A stretch of 6,493 bases of DNA, taken from Chloroflexota bacterium. Lineage in GTDB: Bacteria > Chloroflexota > Dehalococcoidia > Lucifugimonadales > Lucifugimonadaceae. Position 1 is the stretch's first letter. Each line of letters starts with the position of its first letter. The notes under the pieces were generated by a model that did not search any database, was not told the DNA's origin, and was given only the letters and a program-made list of their open reading frames with translations. Both the position numbers and the translations under genes were made by a program. The DNA lies in assembly GCA_002708145.1 (NCBI GenBank), contig PAOV01000042.1, positions 6,827 to 13,319 of the forward strand, given 5' to 3'. Shown in pieces: positions 1-6,442 of the stretch.

Positions 1-900
1 AAAAATAAGGTTATTTGCGCATTATCAGGAGGAGTAGACTCAACGGTTACAGCTGCGTTAATTCATAAAGCTATTGGTGACAACTTAACTTGTATTTTTG
101 TTGATAATGGGTTAATGCGAAAAGGTGAGGTTGAAAGAATAAGACAAATTTTCACAAAAGATATAGGTGCTAATTTAATTTTTTATGATGGGAAAAAACG
201 ATTTTTGGAATCTTTAAGAAACGTAATTGATCCAGAAGAAAAAAGAAAAATAATTGGTGCTGAATTTATAAATATTTTTGAAGAAGTTGCAAAAGATATA
301 GGTAAAGTAGGTTACTTAGCTCAAGGTACACTTTATCCAGATGTAATTGAATCTACAAGTAGAGAAACTGGTAGTGCTCATAAGATAAAAACTCACCATA
401 ATGTTGGTGGATTACCTGAAAAAATGAAACTAAAATTAATCGAGCCTTTAAGATATTTATTTAAAGATGAGGTAAGGCTTGTAGGGGTTGAGTTAGGATT
501 ATCCAATAAAAATGTTTACAGGCAGCCATTTCCAGGCCCGGGTTTAGCAATTAGGATTATTGGGGAAATTACTGATAAAAAGCTTGAAATACTCAGAGAA
601 GCTGATTGGATAATAGTAAATGAAATAAAATCTGCCGGGTTGTATGAAAAAATATGGCAATCTTTTGCCGTTTTGACCAATACGCAAACTGTTGGTGTAA
701 TGGGTGACAAAAGAACTTATCAATATGTAATAGCAATTCGCTCAGTTGATAGTAATGATGCTATGACTGCAGATTGGAGTAAATTATCTTATGATCTATT
801 GGGAAGAATTTCAAATAGAATAGTCAATGAAGTAAATAATGTAAATAGAGTAGTATTTGATATTACAAGTAAGCCGCCAGGTACAATAGAATGGGAGTAA
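1..900 (+). CDS. guaA: GMP synthase (glutamine-hydrolysing), 5'-truncated by window edge
   Basis: GMP synthase converts XMP, ATP and glutamine to GMP in the cytoplasm, the last step of the guanine branch. The frame is open from base 1, giving 299 residues before TAA. The N-terminal class I glutaminase domain (about 225 residues by comparison with the 525-residue E. coli enzyme) lies outside the window. The ATP-pyrophosphatase P-loop SGGVDS is at residues 9-14 of the fragment. Further family motifs are LYPDVIES at 111-118, [12 protein letters not shown] at 126-137 and [11 protein letters not shown] from 175. The C-terminal dimerisation domain ends in the typical [11 protein letters not shown]. 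An ATG at 115 lies inside the ATPase domain, after the P-loop, so it is not the start. The gene is co-directional with the purine genes downstream and overlaps the next one by 10 bp. No frameshift or missing motif is seen. The identification is near certain. Confidence 0.98.
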   Translation, partial: KNKVICALSGGVDSTVTAALIHKAIGDNLTCIFVDNGLMRKGEVERIRQIFTKDIGANLIFYDGKKRFLESLRNVIDPEEKRKIIGAEFINIFEEVAKDIGKVGYLAQGTLYPDVIESTSRETGSAHKIKTHHNVGGLPEKMKLKLIEPLRYLFKDEVRLVGVELGLSNKNVYRQPFPGPGLAIRIIGEITDKKLEILREADWIIVNEIKSAGLYEKIWQSFAVLTNTQTVGVMGDKRTYQYVIAIRSVDSNDAMTADWSKLSYDLLGRISNRIVNEVNNVNRVVFDITSKPPGTIEWE

Positions 901-1313
901 ATTCTCAAAATATTTTTTGTTCTATTGGGTCTTTTGATCACATAGTACTAACTGTTAAAGATTTACATAACACAGTTACTTTCTATACAGATGTAATGAA
1001 TATGAATCTGGAGACTTATATTGCAAAAAATGATAATACAGAAAGAATATCTGTTACTTTTGGAAATCAAAAAATAAATATTCATTCATATGACAACCCT
1101 CACAAAGAACATGCGAAAATTCCAACGCCTGGTTCAGCAGATTTATGTTTTTTATCTAATAATTCTGTTCAAGATTGGATAAAATATTTAAATCTTAAAG
1201 GAATTCATATAGTTGATGGGCCAGTAAAAAGAAATGGCGCAAATGGAGAAATTTTATCCATTTATATCAGAGACCCAGATGGCAACTTAATAGAGATAGC
1301 TGAGGAGATATAA
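891..1313 (+). CDS. VOC/glyoxalase-fold protein, GLOD5-like
   Basis: This 140-residue protein is a single vicinal-oxygen-chelate domain with two beta-alpha-beta-beta-beta modules. The N-terminal module starts [11 protein letters not shown] (residues 15-25) followed by [11 protein letters not shown]. The middle reads FGNQKINIH (57-65) and TPGSADLCF (79-87), and the C-terminal module ends [13 protein letters not shown] (126-138). This pattern matches the glyoxalase-domain-containing-protein-5 subgroup, often annotated as 'VOC family virulence protein'. Likely metal ligands are His17, His65 and Glu135. The substrate is unknown; glyoxalase, dioxygenase and resistance activities all occur in the superfamily, so no reaction is assigned. 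The ATG at 891 lies inside the last codons of guaA with a weak AGG 9 bases upstream; a later start would remove the first strand and His17. The stop abuts the purD start directly, so it is probably co-translated with the purine genes. Confidence 0.85.
   Translation: MGVNSQNIFCSIGSFDHIVLTVKDLHNTVTFYTDVMNMNLETYIAKNDNTERISVTFGNQKINIHSYDNPHKEHAKIPTPGSADLCFLSNNSVQDWIKYLNLKGIHIVDGPVKRNGANGEILSIYIRDPDGNLIEIAEEI
1302..1307 (+). promoter_or_regulatory. Shine-Dalgarno site of purD, inside the upstream gene
   Basis: GAGGAG lies 6 bases before the purD ATG and is the strongest ribosome binding site in the window. The same six bases are the last two Glu codons of the VOC gene, so its coding end doubles as the purD translation signal. 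This fixes the purD start and suggests translational coupling. Confidence 0.75.
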
Positions 1314-2600
1314 ATGAAAAATAAAAGACATAATCTTCTGATTTTAGGTTCAGGTGGAAGAGAACACGCGATACTAAAAAAAATTTCGCAAAGCAAAAAA
1401 GTTAATGAGGTCTATGTTTGCCCAGGTAATGCTGGTACTGCAAATTCTGCTAAAAATATTGATATAGATTTATCAAATTATGATGAATTAATTGATTTTG
1501 TAAAAATGAAAAATATTTCACTAACTATTGTTGGCCCAGAGCAACCTTTAGTGGACGGAATTGTAGATGTTTTTAAGTCTGAAGGACTTAATATTTTTGG
1601 TCCTTCAAAAAATGCTTCTAGAATTGAAGGTTCTAAAATTTGGGCTTATCAACTCATGAGAAAATATGATATTCCATGTCCTGAATCAGAAATATTTAAT
1701 GATATTGATTCAGCTAGGCAATATGCGCGGAACTTTAGAGCAGAAAATTTGGTGTTAAAAGCTGATGGTTTAGCTGCTGGAAAAGGAGTATTTATACCTA
1801 AAACTCATGAAGAAGTTGATTTGGCGATAGAAGCAATTATGAATAAAAAAATTTTTGGTGATAAATCATCAAGATTGCTTATCTCAAAAAGAATATTTGG
1901 TCCAGAAGTTAGTGTTTTTTCTTTTGTAGATACTGACAAAGCATCAGATTTAGCAGCTGTATGTGACTATAAACGGATTTTTGAAAATGATGAAGGGCCT
2001 AACACCGGTGGAGTTGGAGCATATTCCCCTCCTGAGTTTTGGAACGATAATTTATCAAATAATATAAAGGATAAAATTTTATATCCAACAATTCATGCAT
2101 TAGAAGCAGAAGATTCAAGTTATACAGGTGTATTGTATATTGGGTTAATGATTACCAAAGACGGTCCGATGGTTATTGAGTATAATTGCAGATTTGGAGA
2201 CCCTGAAACGCAAATTTTAATGTCCAAACTAGACTCTGATTTATTTGAGATTTGTAAGGATATTTCTAATAATAAATTAGATGTTAATCAAGTTTCTTGG
2301 AATAATAAAAATTACTGTTTTGTAATGATGACTTCTGATGGTTATCCCGGAAAATATGAAACTGGATACTTGATAAATGGATTAGAAAACACAGATAAAA
2401 TAAACATTATTCATTCTGGTACCAAAATTTCCTCAGATAATAGTATATGTACGAATGGAGGAAGAGTTATTGGAGTTGTAGGAGAAGGTGATAATATGAG
2501 CCAAGCAATAAATAATTCATATTTTGGGATAAAAAGAATCTCTTTTCAAAACTCTTTTTATAGAAAAGATATTGGTAAAAGAGCTCTAAATAAACGATAA
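1314..2600 (+). CDS. purD: Phosphoribosylamine-glycine ligase (GAR synthetase)
   Basis: PurD joins glycine to 5-phosphoribosylamine using ATP, the second step of de novo purine synthesis. The 428-residue length is normal for the stand-alone bacterial enzyme; there is no fusion to PurM or PurN. The N-terminal PRPP-amine-binding domain opens with LGSGGREHA (residues 11-19). The ATP-grasp domain carries LVLKADGLAAGKGV (146-159), GPNTGGVGAYSP (228-239) and the metal-binding segment EYNCRFGDPETQ (289-300), with Glu289 and Asn291 as probable Mg ligands. The C-terminal domain ends in the family pattern GRVIGVVG and YRKDIGKRAL. The ATG follows the preceding TAA with no gap and has the GAGGAG site 6 bases upstream, so the start is well supported. 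The enzyme looks intact. A 66-bp gap, the largest in the operon, separates it from purB. Confidence 0.97.
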   Translation: MKNKRHNLLILGSGGREHAILKKISQSKKVNEVYVCPGNAGTANSAKNIDIDLSNYDELIDFVKMKNISLTIVGPEQPLVDGIVDVFKSEGLNIFGPSKNASRIEGSKIWAYQLMRKYDIPCPESEIFNDIDSARQYARNFRAENLVLKADGLAAGKGVFIPKTHEEVDLAIEAIMNKKIFGDKSSRLLISKRIFGPEVSVFSFVDTDKASDLAAVCDYKRIFENDEGPNTGGVGAYSPPEFWNDNLSNNIKDKILYPTIHALEAEDSSYTGVLYIGLMITKDGPMVIEYNCRFGDPETQILMSKLDSDLFEICKDISNNKLDVNQVSWNNKNYCFVMMTSDGYPGKYETGYLINGLENTDKINIIHSGTKISSDNSICTNGGRVIGVVGEGDNMSQAINNSYFGIKRISFQNSFYRKDIGKRALNKR

Positions 2601-2608
2601 TATATATT
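2572..2608 (+). promoter_or_regulatory. Possible weak internal promoter before purB
   Basis: TTGGTA (2572-2577) and GATAAT (2596-2601) resemble sigma-70 -35 and -10 boxes with an 18-base spacer; TATATT at 2603-2608 is an alternative -10. They overlap the end of purD and the start of the only sizeable intergenic gap in the operon. Such matches are common by chance in DNA this AT-rich, so the call is tentative. Confidence 0.2.
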
Positions 2609-2656
2609 TATGTAATGTGTAATGGAGATAATTAAGTATTGAACAAAAAGATTTTT

Positions 2657-2660
2657 GGAG
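2657..2660 (+). promoter_or_regulatory. Shine-Dalgarno site deciding the purB start
   Basis: GGAG sits 6 bases before the ATG at 2667. A TTG at 2655 in the same frame overlaps this site, so it cannot be the start served by it. The ATG start also gives the normal family N-terminus MIPRYSRDEM. Confidence 0.7.
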
Positions 2661-2666
2661 AAAATA

Positions 2667-3968
2667 ATGATTCCTAGATATTCTCGTGATGAAATGAATA
2701 AAGTTTGGTCTGAAGATAATATGTTTGATATATGGCTTAGGATAGAGATTGCTGCTTCTGAAGCTTGGTATGAAAAAGGGGTTATATCTTCCTCTGAAAT
2801 AGAGAAAATCAAGAAAGCAAAATTTAATAGAAAAATTTATGATAAATTTTTTTTAGAAACAAAACATGATATTGTTTCTTTCACTCGTTCAGTCGGTGAA
2901 TCTCTTGAATATGAAAAAAGATGGATACACCACGGATTAACATCTAATGATATTAAGGACACCGCACTAAGTATCCAGCTTTCTCAATCATGCAAACTTA
3001 TTTTAAAATTAATTGATGAATTATTATTAAATTTAAAAGATAGATCTCTAGAATTTAAAAATACACCATGTATTGGAAGATCTCATGGTATTCATGCAGA
3101 GCCTATGAGCTTTGGTTTAAAATTAGCATTATGGTATGCGGAATTTCAAAGGCATAAAATTAGATTAAATTCTGTGTATGAAAGAGTATCTGTCGGTATG
3201 TTATCGGGCCCTGTCGGAAATTTTTCTTCAATACCGCCTGAAATTGAAGAAAAAGTATGTAAAAAATTAGGTCTTTTAGTTGATCCAATAACTAATCAAG
3301 TAATTCAAAGAGATAGGCATGCCGAGTATGTACAGGTATTAGCCTTGATAGCTGCATCTTTAGAAAAAATTGCTACGGAAATAAGAGGTTTACAGCGTAC
3401 AGAGGTTAGAGAACTTGAAGAGCCATTTGGCAAACCTGGATATGTAACTAAGGGATCTTCATCAATGCCTCACAAAAGAAATCCAGAGTTGTCAGAAAGA
3501 ATTTGTGGATTAGCAAGATTAATCAGAGGTAATTCCATCTCTGCACTGGAAAATGTTGCATTGTGGCATGAAAGAGATATTTCTCATTCATCTTCCGAAA
3601 GAATAATATTACCTGATTCTTCTCTTGCTCTTGATTATATATTGCACTTAATGGGTGGAATAATTAAGAGCATGGTAGTCTATCCAGAACGTATGATGGA
3701 AAACCTCGAGTCAAATCGTGGGTTAGTTTTTTCACCAAGAGTTATGCTAAAGCTAGTTGAAAATGGTGTTGATAGAGATGAAGCATATGATATCGTTCAA
3801 AAAAATTCTATGGATACCTGGGATAAAAAACTAGATTTTAGAGAATTAATTCAGACAGATAAAAAGGTAAGAAAAGTCTTATCTAAGGAAGAATTATTAC
3901 AATTATTTAATTATGATTATTATCTTATTCATGTAGATAAAATTTATGAACGATTAGGGATAAGCTAA
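2667..3968 (+). CDS. purB: Adenylosuccinate lyase
   Basis: PurB eliminates fumarate twice in purine synthesis: from SAICAR to give AICAR, and from adenylosuccinate to give AMP. It belongs to the fumarase/aspartase superfamily and is expected to be a homotetramer with active sites made from three subunits. The product is 433 residues, the length of the Bacillus-type enzyme. Visible motifs are MIPRYSRDEM at the start, KHDIVSF with His67, WIHHGLTSNDIKDT with His88, and GRSHGIHAEP with His140. The signature GSSSMPHKRNP at 263-273 carries the flexible-loop catalytic Ser. All key residues are present. I chose ATG 2667 over the in-frame TTG 2655 because of the GGAG 6 bases upstream and the conserved N-terminus. 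It follows purD after 66 bp and precedes purC by 2 bp. PurB and PurC catalyse consecutive steps, which fits the pairing. Confidence 0.97.
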   Translation: MIPRYSRDEMNKVWSEDNMFDIWLRIEIAASEAWYEKGVISSSEIEKIKKAKFNRKIYDKFFLETKHDIVSFTRSVGESLEYEKRWIHHGLTSNDIKDTALSIQLSQSCKLILKLIDELLLNLKDRSLEFKNTPCIGRSHGIHAEPMSFGLKLALWYAEFQRHKIRLNSVYERVSVGMLSGPVGNFSSIPPEIEEKVCKKLGLLVDPITNQVIQRDRHAEYVQVLALIAASLEKIATEIRGLQRTEVRELEEPFGKPGYVTKGSSSMPHKRNPELSERICGLARLIRGNSISALENVALWHERDISHSSSERIILPDSSLALDYILHLMGGIIKSMVVYPERMMENLESNRGLVFSPRVMLKLVENGVDRDEAYDIVQKNSMDTWDKKLDFRELIQTDKKVRKVLSKEELLQLFNYDYYLIHVDKIYERLGIS

Positions 3969-3970
3969 TA

Positions 3971-4882
3971 TTGCGACAATCAATTGCTAAAACTAATCTT
4001 CCTCAACATCTTTACTCAGGCAAAGTTAGAGATACTTACATGCTTGATGAAGAAAATTTGATAATGGTTTCAACTGATAGAATTTCTGCTTTTGATGTAG
4101 TAATGAATCAACCTATTCCAGGTAAAGGGGTAATATTAAATTCAATGTCATCATTTTGGTTAGAAAAAACAAAAAATATTATTCCAAATCACTTTGTGAT
4201 AAATTTGGGTGATGCATTTAATAAAGAAAGTTTTGATTTCAGTGTATTTGAAAATCATATTGATGAAGGTATAAAGAAAAGATCAATGATTGTAAAAAAA
4301 GCTAAACGTATAGATATCGAATGTATTGTAAGAGGATATCTAGCTGGTTCTGCTTGGACTGACTATCAAAAAAACAAAACAATAAATGAAAAATATTTCA
4401 AAGAAAATTTTTCTGCGGCAGAAAAGTTTTCTTCTCCAATATTTACTCCTTCTACCAAAGCTGAAAGTGGACATGATGTCCCTTTATCAGAAAAAGATGG
4501 TAAAAATTTAATTGGAGAGGAAATGTATAATTTTTTAGAAAAAAAAAGTATAGAAATTTATAATTTTGCTCATGATTTTTCTTTAGAAAAAGGTATCATA
4601 TTAGTTGATACTAAATTTGAATTTGGTACCATAAATGATGAAATTATTTTGATTGATGAATTGCTAACTCCAGATTCAAGTAGATACTGGGATTACAATC
4701 AACATGAAATAGGGACATTCCCTCCAGCTTTTGACAAGCAATTTCTTAGGGAGTGGCTGTTGAATACAAACTGGAATATGACATATCCGCCTCCTGAAAT
4801 TCCAGATAATATTATAAATGTCACTAAGGATAGATATTTAGAATCTTATGAAAGACTTACTAATAAAAACTTAATAATTTAG
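3971..4882 (+). CDS. purC: SAICAR synthetase (phosphoribosylaminoimidazole-succinocarboxamide synthase), TTG start
   Basis: PurC joins CAIR and aspartate with ATP to make SAICAR, the substrate of PurB. At 303 residues it is the longer, yeast-ADE1-like form rather than the roughly 240-residue E. coli/Bacillus form. Motifs are SGKVRDTY (16-23, nucleotide binding), TDRISAFDVVM (35-45), RGYLAGSAW (121-129), TPSTKAESGHD (159-169), VDTKFEFG (212-219) and DELLTPDSSRYW (229-240). The start is TTG: the first downstream ATG is residue 24, which would delete the conserved GKVRD loop. AGGGA at 3956-3960, within the end of purB, is a plausible ribosome binding site 10 bases upstream. Only 2 bp separate it from the purB stop, so translational coupling is likely. 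The identification is firm; the exact start is somewhat less certain. Confidence 0.95.
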   Translation: MRQSIAKTNLPQHLYSGKVRDTYMLDEENLIMVSTDRISAFDVVMNQPIPGKGVILNSMSSFWLEKTKNIIPNHFVINLGDAFNKESFDFSVFENHIDEGIKKRSMIVKKAKRIDIECIVRGYLAGSAWTDYQKNKTINEKYFKENFSAAEKFSSPIFTPSTKAESGHDVPLSEKDGKNLIGEEMYNFLEKKSIEIYNFAHDFSLEKGIILVDTKFEFGTINDEIILIDELLTPDSSRYWDYNQHEIGTFPPAFDKQFLREWLLNTNWNMTYPPPEIPDNIINVTKDRYLESYERLTNKNLII

Positions 4883-4894
4883 AAATAGGTAAAA

Positions 4895-5578
4895 ATGACA
4901 ATGAAAGATAATAGAAAAGCTTCTACAAGACCTCCTGAAAGGCGAGGTATGTCCAAGAGTCAAATAAGAGAAGAAAGAAGGCTTAGAAGTAAGATTAGAG
5001 CTCGTAGAAAAAGATCTATTCTAATGTTTTTTGGTATTCTTCTTGCGGTACTTTTTATAGCATCATTAGTTCTTTCTCCAAACACTAATTCTAAAGACAT
5101 CAACCCTAAGGGCATTAATACTGCAGGGCATATATCAATTGATCCTAATGATGGTAGGAAAGAACTGGAAATTGGTGTTGGTTTTGATGGAGAATATTCA
5201 ACTAACCCTCCTACTTCTGGGCCACATTGGAATGGATCAGAAACTCCTTTTGGCATACCATCACCAGCTCGATGGGGGGTATATGATTATGAGATAATAC
5301 CTGAAATATTAATCCAAAACCTTGAGGTAGGAGGAATTGGTATTCATTACTATTGTCCAGAAGGTTGCAATAATATAGTTAGTCAACTAAATGACTTAAT
5401 CCCTGTAGATTCTTCTCAGTATATTATGTCACCTCATTCATATATGCCAAAAAAAATAGCTATTACTGCATGGAGGCATCATATACTTTTAGATAATGTA
5501 GATATAGAAAAAATTAAATTGTTTATTGAGGAATACCAAGATAGAGCTCCTCAAACAATAAAGTATAATTTGTATTAA
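4895..5578 (+). CDS. DUF3105 family single-pass membrane protein
   Basis: The function is unknown. This 227-residue protein has a very basic N-terminus (residues 1-40, rich in Arg and Lys), one hydrophobic segment at about 41-60, and a soluble domain after it. By the positive-inside rule the domain should face outside the membrane. The segment lacks a lipobox Cys and an obvious signal-peptidase site, so it reads as a signal anchor. The soluble part matches DUF3105, with the hallmark TNPPTSGPHW (103-112), WGVYDYEI (127-134) and the strand IGIHYYCPEGC (148-158). The usual HNLEHG motif is here QNLEVG (141-146), with two His positions changed. Cys154, Cys158 and several His (111, 151, 181, 195, 196) could bind metal, but this is speculation. 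AGG lies 5 bases before the ATG at 4895; an ATG two codons later is possible. It sits 12 bp after purC and 1 bp before purS, so it is co-transcribed with purine genes without an obvious role in that pathway. Confidence 0.8.
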   Translation: MTMKDNRKASTRPPERRGMSKSQIREERRLRSKIRARRKRSILMFFGILLAVLFIASLVLSPNTNSKDINPKGINTAGHISIDPNDGRKELEIGVGFDGEYSTNPPTSGPHWNGSETPFGIPSPARWGVYDYEIIPEILIQNLEVGGIGIHYYCPEGCNNIVSQLNDLIPVDSSQYIMSPHSYMPKKIAITAWRHHILLDNVDIEKIKLFIEEYQDRAPQTIKYNLY

Positions 5579-5579
5579 A

Positions 5580-5828
5580 ATGTTTTTAGTAAAAGTACAA
5601 ATAAAATTAAAATCTACAGTCAATGATCCTGAAGGCCAAACTATTTTGGAAGCTATGCATAGATTAAATCATAAAGAAATCAGTTCTGTTAGAACTGGAA
5701 AATACTTTGAGATAATAATAGATAGCAATGACGACATAGAAGTATCAGAAAAAGTAAAAAAAGTTTGTGATGATATACTAACTAATCCTATAGTGGAAAC
5801 TTATACATACGAAATAATTAGAAATTAA
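5580..5828 (+). CDS. purS: Phosphoribosylformylglycinamidine synthase subunit PurS
   Basis: PurS is the small structural subunit that links PurQ (glutaminase) and small PurL in the three-part FGAM synthase, the fourth step of IMP synthesis. The 82-residue length is typical. The family pattern is clear: an opening strand (FLVKVQIKLK), then VNDPEGQTILEAMHRL (14-29), the VRTGKYFEI strand (37-45) and a final NPIVETYTYEI. The ATG is 1 bp after the stop of the DUF3105 gene and has no recognisable Shine-Dalgarno site, so translation probably depends on ribosomes finishing the upstream gene. In many bacteria purQ and purL follow directly; here the next gene is convergent hisB, so the partners must be encoded elsewhere. 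The last six codons and the stop lie within the hairpin shared with the end of hisB. Confidence 0.93.
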   Translation: MFLVKVQIKLKSTVNDPEGQTILEAMHRLNHKEISSVRTGKYFEIIIDSNDDIEVSEKVKKVCDDILTNPIVETYTYEIIRN

Positions 5829-5844
5829 TTATTTCGTAAGTGTA
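5802..5844. terminator. Hairpin spanning the convergent purS/hisB stops, possible bidirectional terminator
   Basis: TACGAAATAATTA (5808-5820) and its exact reverse complement TAATTATTTCGTA (5826-5838) form a 13-bp stem around a 5-base loop, GAAAT. The stem can extend to 5802/5844 past an A-A mismatch, with a G-U wobble on the plus-strand transcript. It contains both stop codons, purS TAA at 5826-5828 and hisB TAA (complement of 5829-5831). The stem is mostly A-T pairs and neither side has a strong run of T, so it may act as a 3'-end stabiliser or a weak or factor-assisted terminator rather than a classic intrinsic one. The inverted repeat is directly visible; the function is inferred. Confidence 0.55.
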
Positions 5845-6434
5845 CCTTTACTACTTGGAATTATATTAGGTGCCCTAGGGTCCAAAGTTGCTGCTTCCCT
5901 AAATGCACGAGCAAATGCTTTGAATGATGATTCAATTATGTGGTGCTCATTTTCGCCCGATAAAACACTTAGATGTAAGCAAAATCTACCCTCAACAGCT
6001 AATGTTTCAAAAAAATGCCTCGCCATATCAGTTGGAAATTCACCAATATTATTGGGTAATTTCATATCTATAATAGAATATCCTCGGCCTGAAAGATCAA
6101 TAACTGCCTGAGACAAAGATTCATCTAATGGACAAATTTTGTTTGACATACGAGTTATTCCTTTTCTATCACCAAGAGCTGAATCCATTGCTCTACCTAA
6201 GGCGATAGCAGTATCTTCAATTGTGTGATGAGTACCTGTTTCTAAATCTCCGTTTGCTGAAATATCCAAATCAACTAAACCATGTTTAGAAATTTGATTA
6301 AGCATATGCTTGAAAAAACCCAAAGGGGTATCTATAGTTGATTTACCTGTTCCATCTAAATTTATGGATACTGATATATTGCTTTCAGATGTTTCGCGAG
6401 AAATTTTTGCTTTTCTAAAGTTTTGAGTTGTCAT
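5829..6434 (-). CDS. hisB: Imidazoleglycerol-phosphate dehydratase
   Basis: HisB dehydrates imidazoleglycerol phosphate to imidazoleacetol phosphate, the sixth step of histidine synthesis; its product is the substrate of HisC. The 201-residue protein is the monofunctional form, with no histidinol-phosphatase domain. The duplicated metal-binding repeats are visible: GFFKHML (39-45) with His43, His51, and HHTIEDTAIALG (69-80) in the first half; LDESLSQAVIDLSGRGY from 103 with Glu105, and EHHIIESSFKAFARA (163-177) in the second. The C-terminal PSSKG (193-197) supplies the phosphate-binding region. The position two before His69, usually Asp in sequences I recall, is Gly67. The ATG is followed by RKAKISRETSESNI, a normal family start. 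No Shine-Dalgarno site is apparent; the preceding gene ends 8 bp upstream, so coupling is likely. The gene meets purS stop to stop with no spacer. Confidence 0.97.
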   Translation of the reverse strand: MTTQNFRKAKISRETSESNISVSINLDGTGKSTIDTPLGFFKHMLNQISKHGLVDLDISANGDLETGTHHTIEDTAIALGRAMDSALGDRKGITRMSNKICPLDESLSQAVIDLSGRGYSIIDMKLPNNIGEFPTDMARHFFETLAVEGRFCLHLSVLSGENEHHIIESSFKAFARAFREAATLDPRAPNIIPSSKGTLTK

Positions 6435-6442
6435 AAATTTTA

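Noticed and set aside
22..42. SGGVDS P-loop taken as NAD synthetase, asparagine synthetase or a tRNA-modifying ATPase
   Set aside because: The downstream [19 protein letters not shown] and C-terminal KPPGTIEWE motifs are specific to GMP synthase.
516..710. 64-codon open frame on the minus strand
   Set aside because: Antisense to the most conserved part of guaA; no independent coding evidence.
2601..2666. Purine riboswitch or other structured leader upstream of purB
   Set aside because: The gap is too short and I see no paired arms or conserved riboswitch core bases; the operon's main leader lies upstream of guaA, outside the window.
2655..2669. TTG at 2655 as the purB start, giving four extra residues
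   Set aside because: It overlaps the GGAG ribosome binding site, has no site of its own, and the ATG at 2667 gives the conserved MIPRYSR N-terminus.
2558..2812. 84-codon minus-strand frame across the purD-purB gap
   Set aside because: It overlaps conserved coding sequence of both neighbours on the other strand, and its product resembles no family I recognise.
4960..5256. 98-codon open frame on the minus strand
   Set aside because: It lies wholly antisense to the DUF3105 gene, has no recognisable domain, and the plus-strand frame has clear family motifs over the same bases.
5808..5838. Inverted repeat as an attachment site or insertion-sequence end
   Set aside because: It has no flanking duplication, transposase or recombinase gene, and it is placed exactly over two stop codons, which fits a 3'-end hairpin better.
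5920..6111. 63-codon plus-strand frame opposite hisB
   Set aside because: Shadow of hisB, whose metal-binding motifs are intact on the minus strand.
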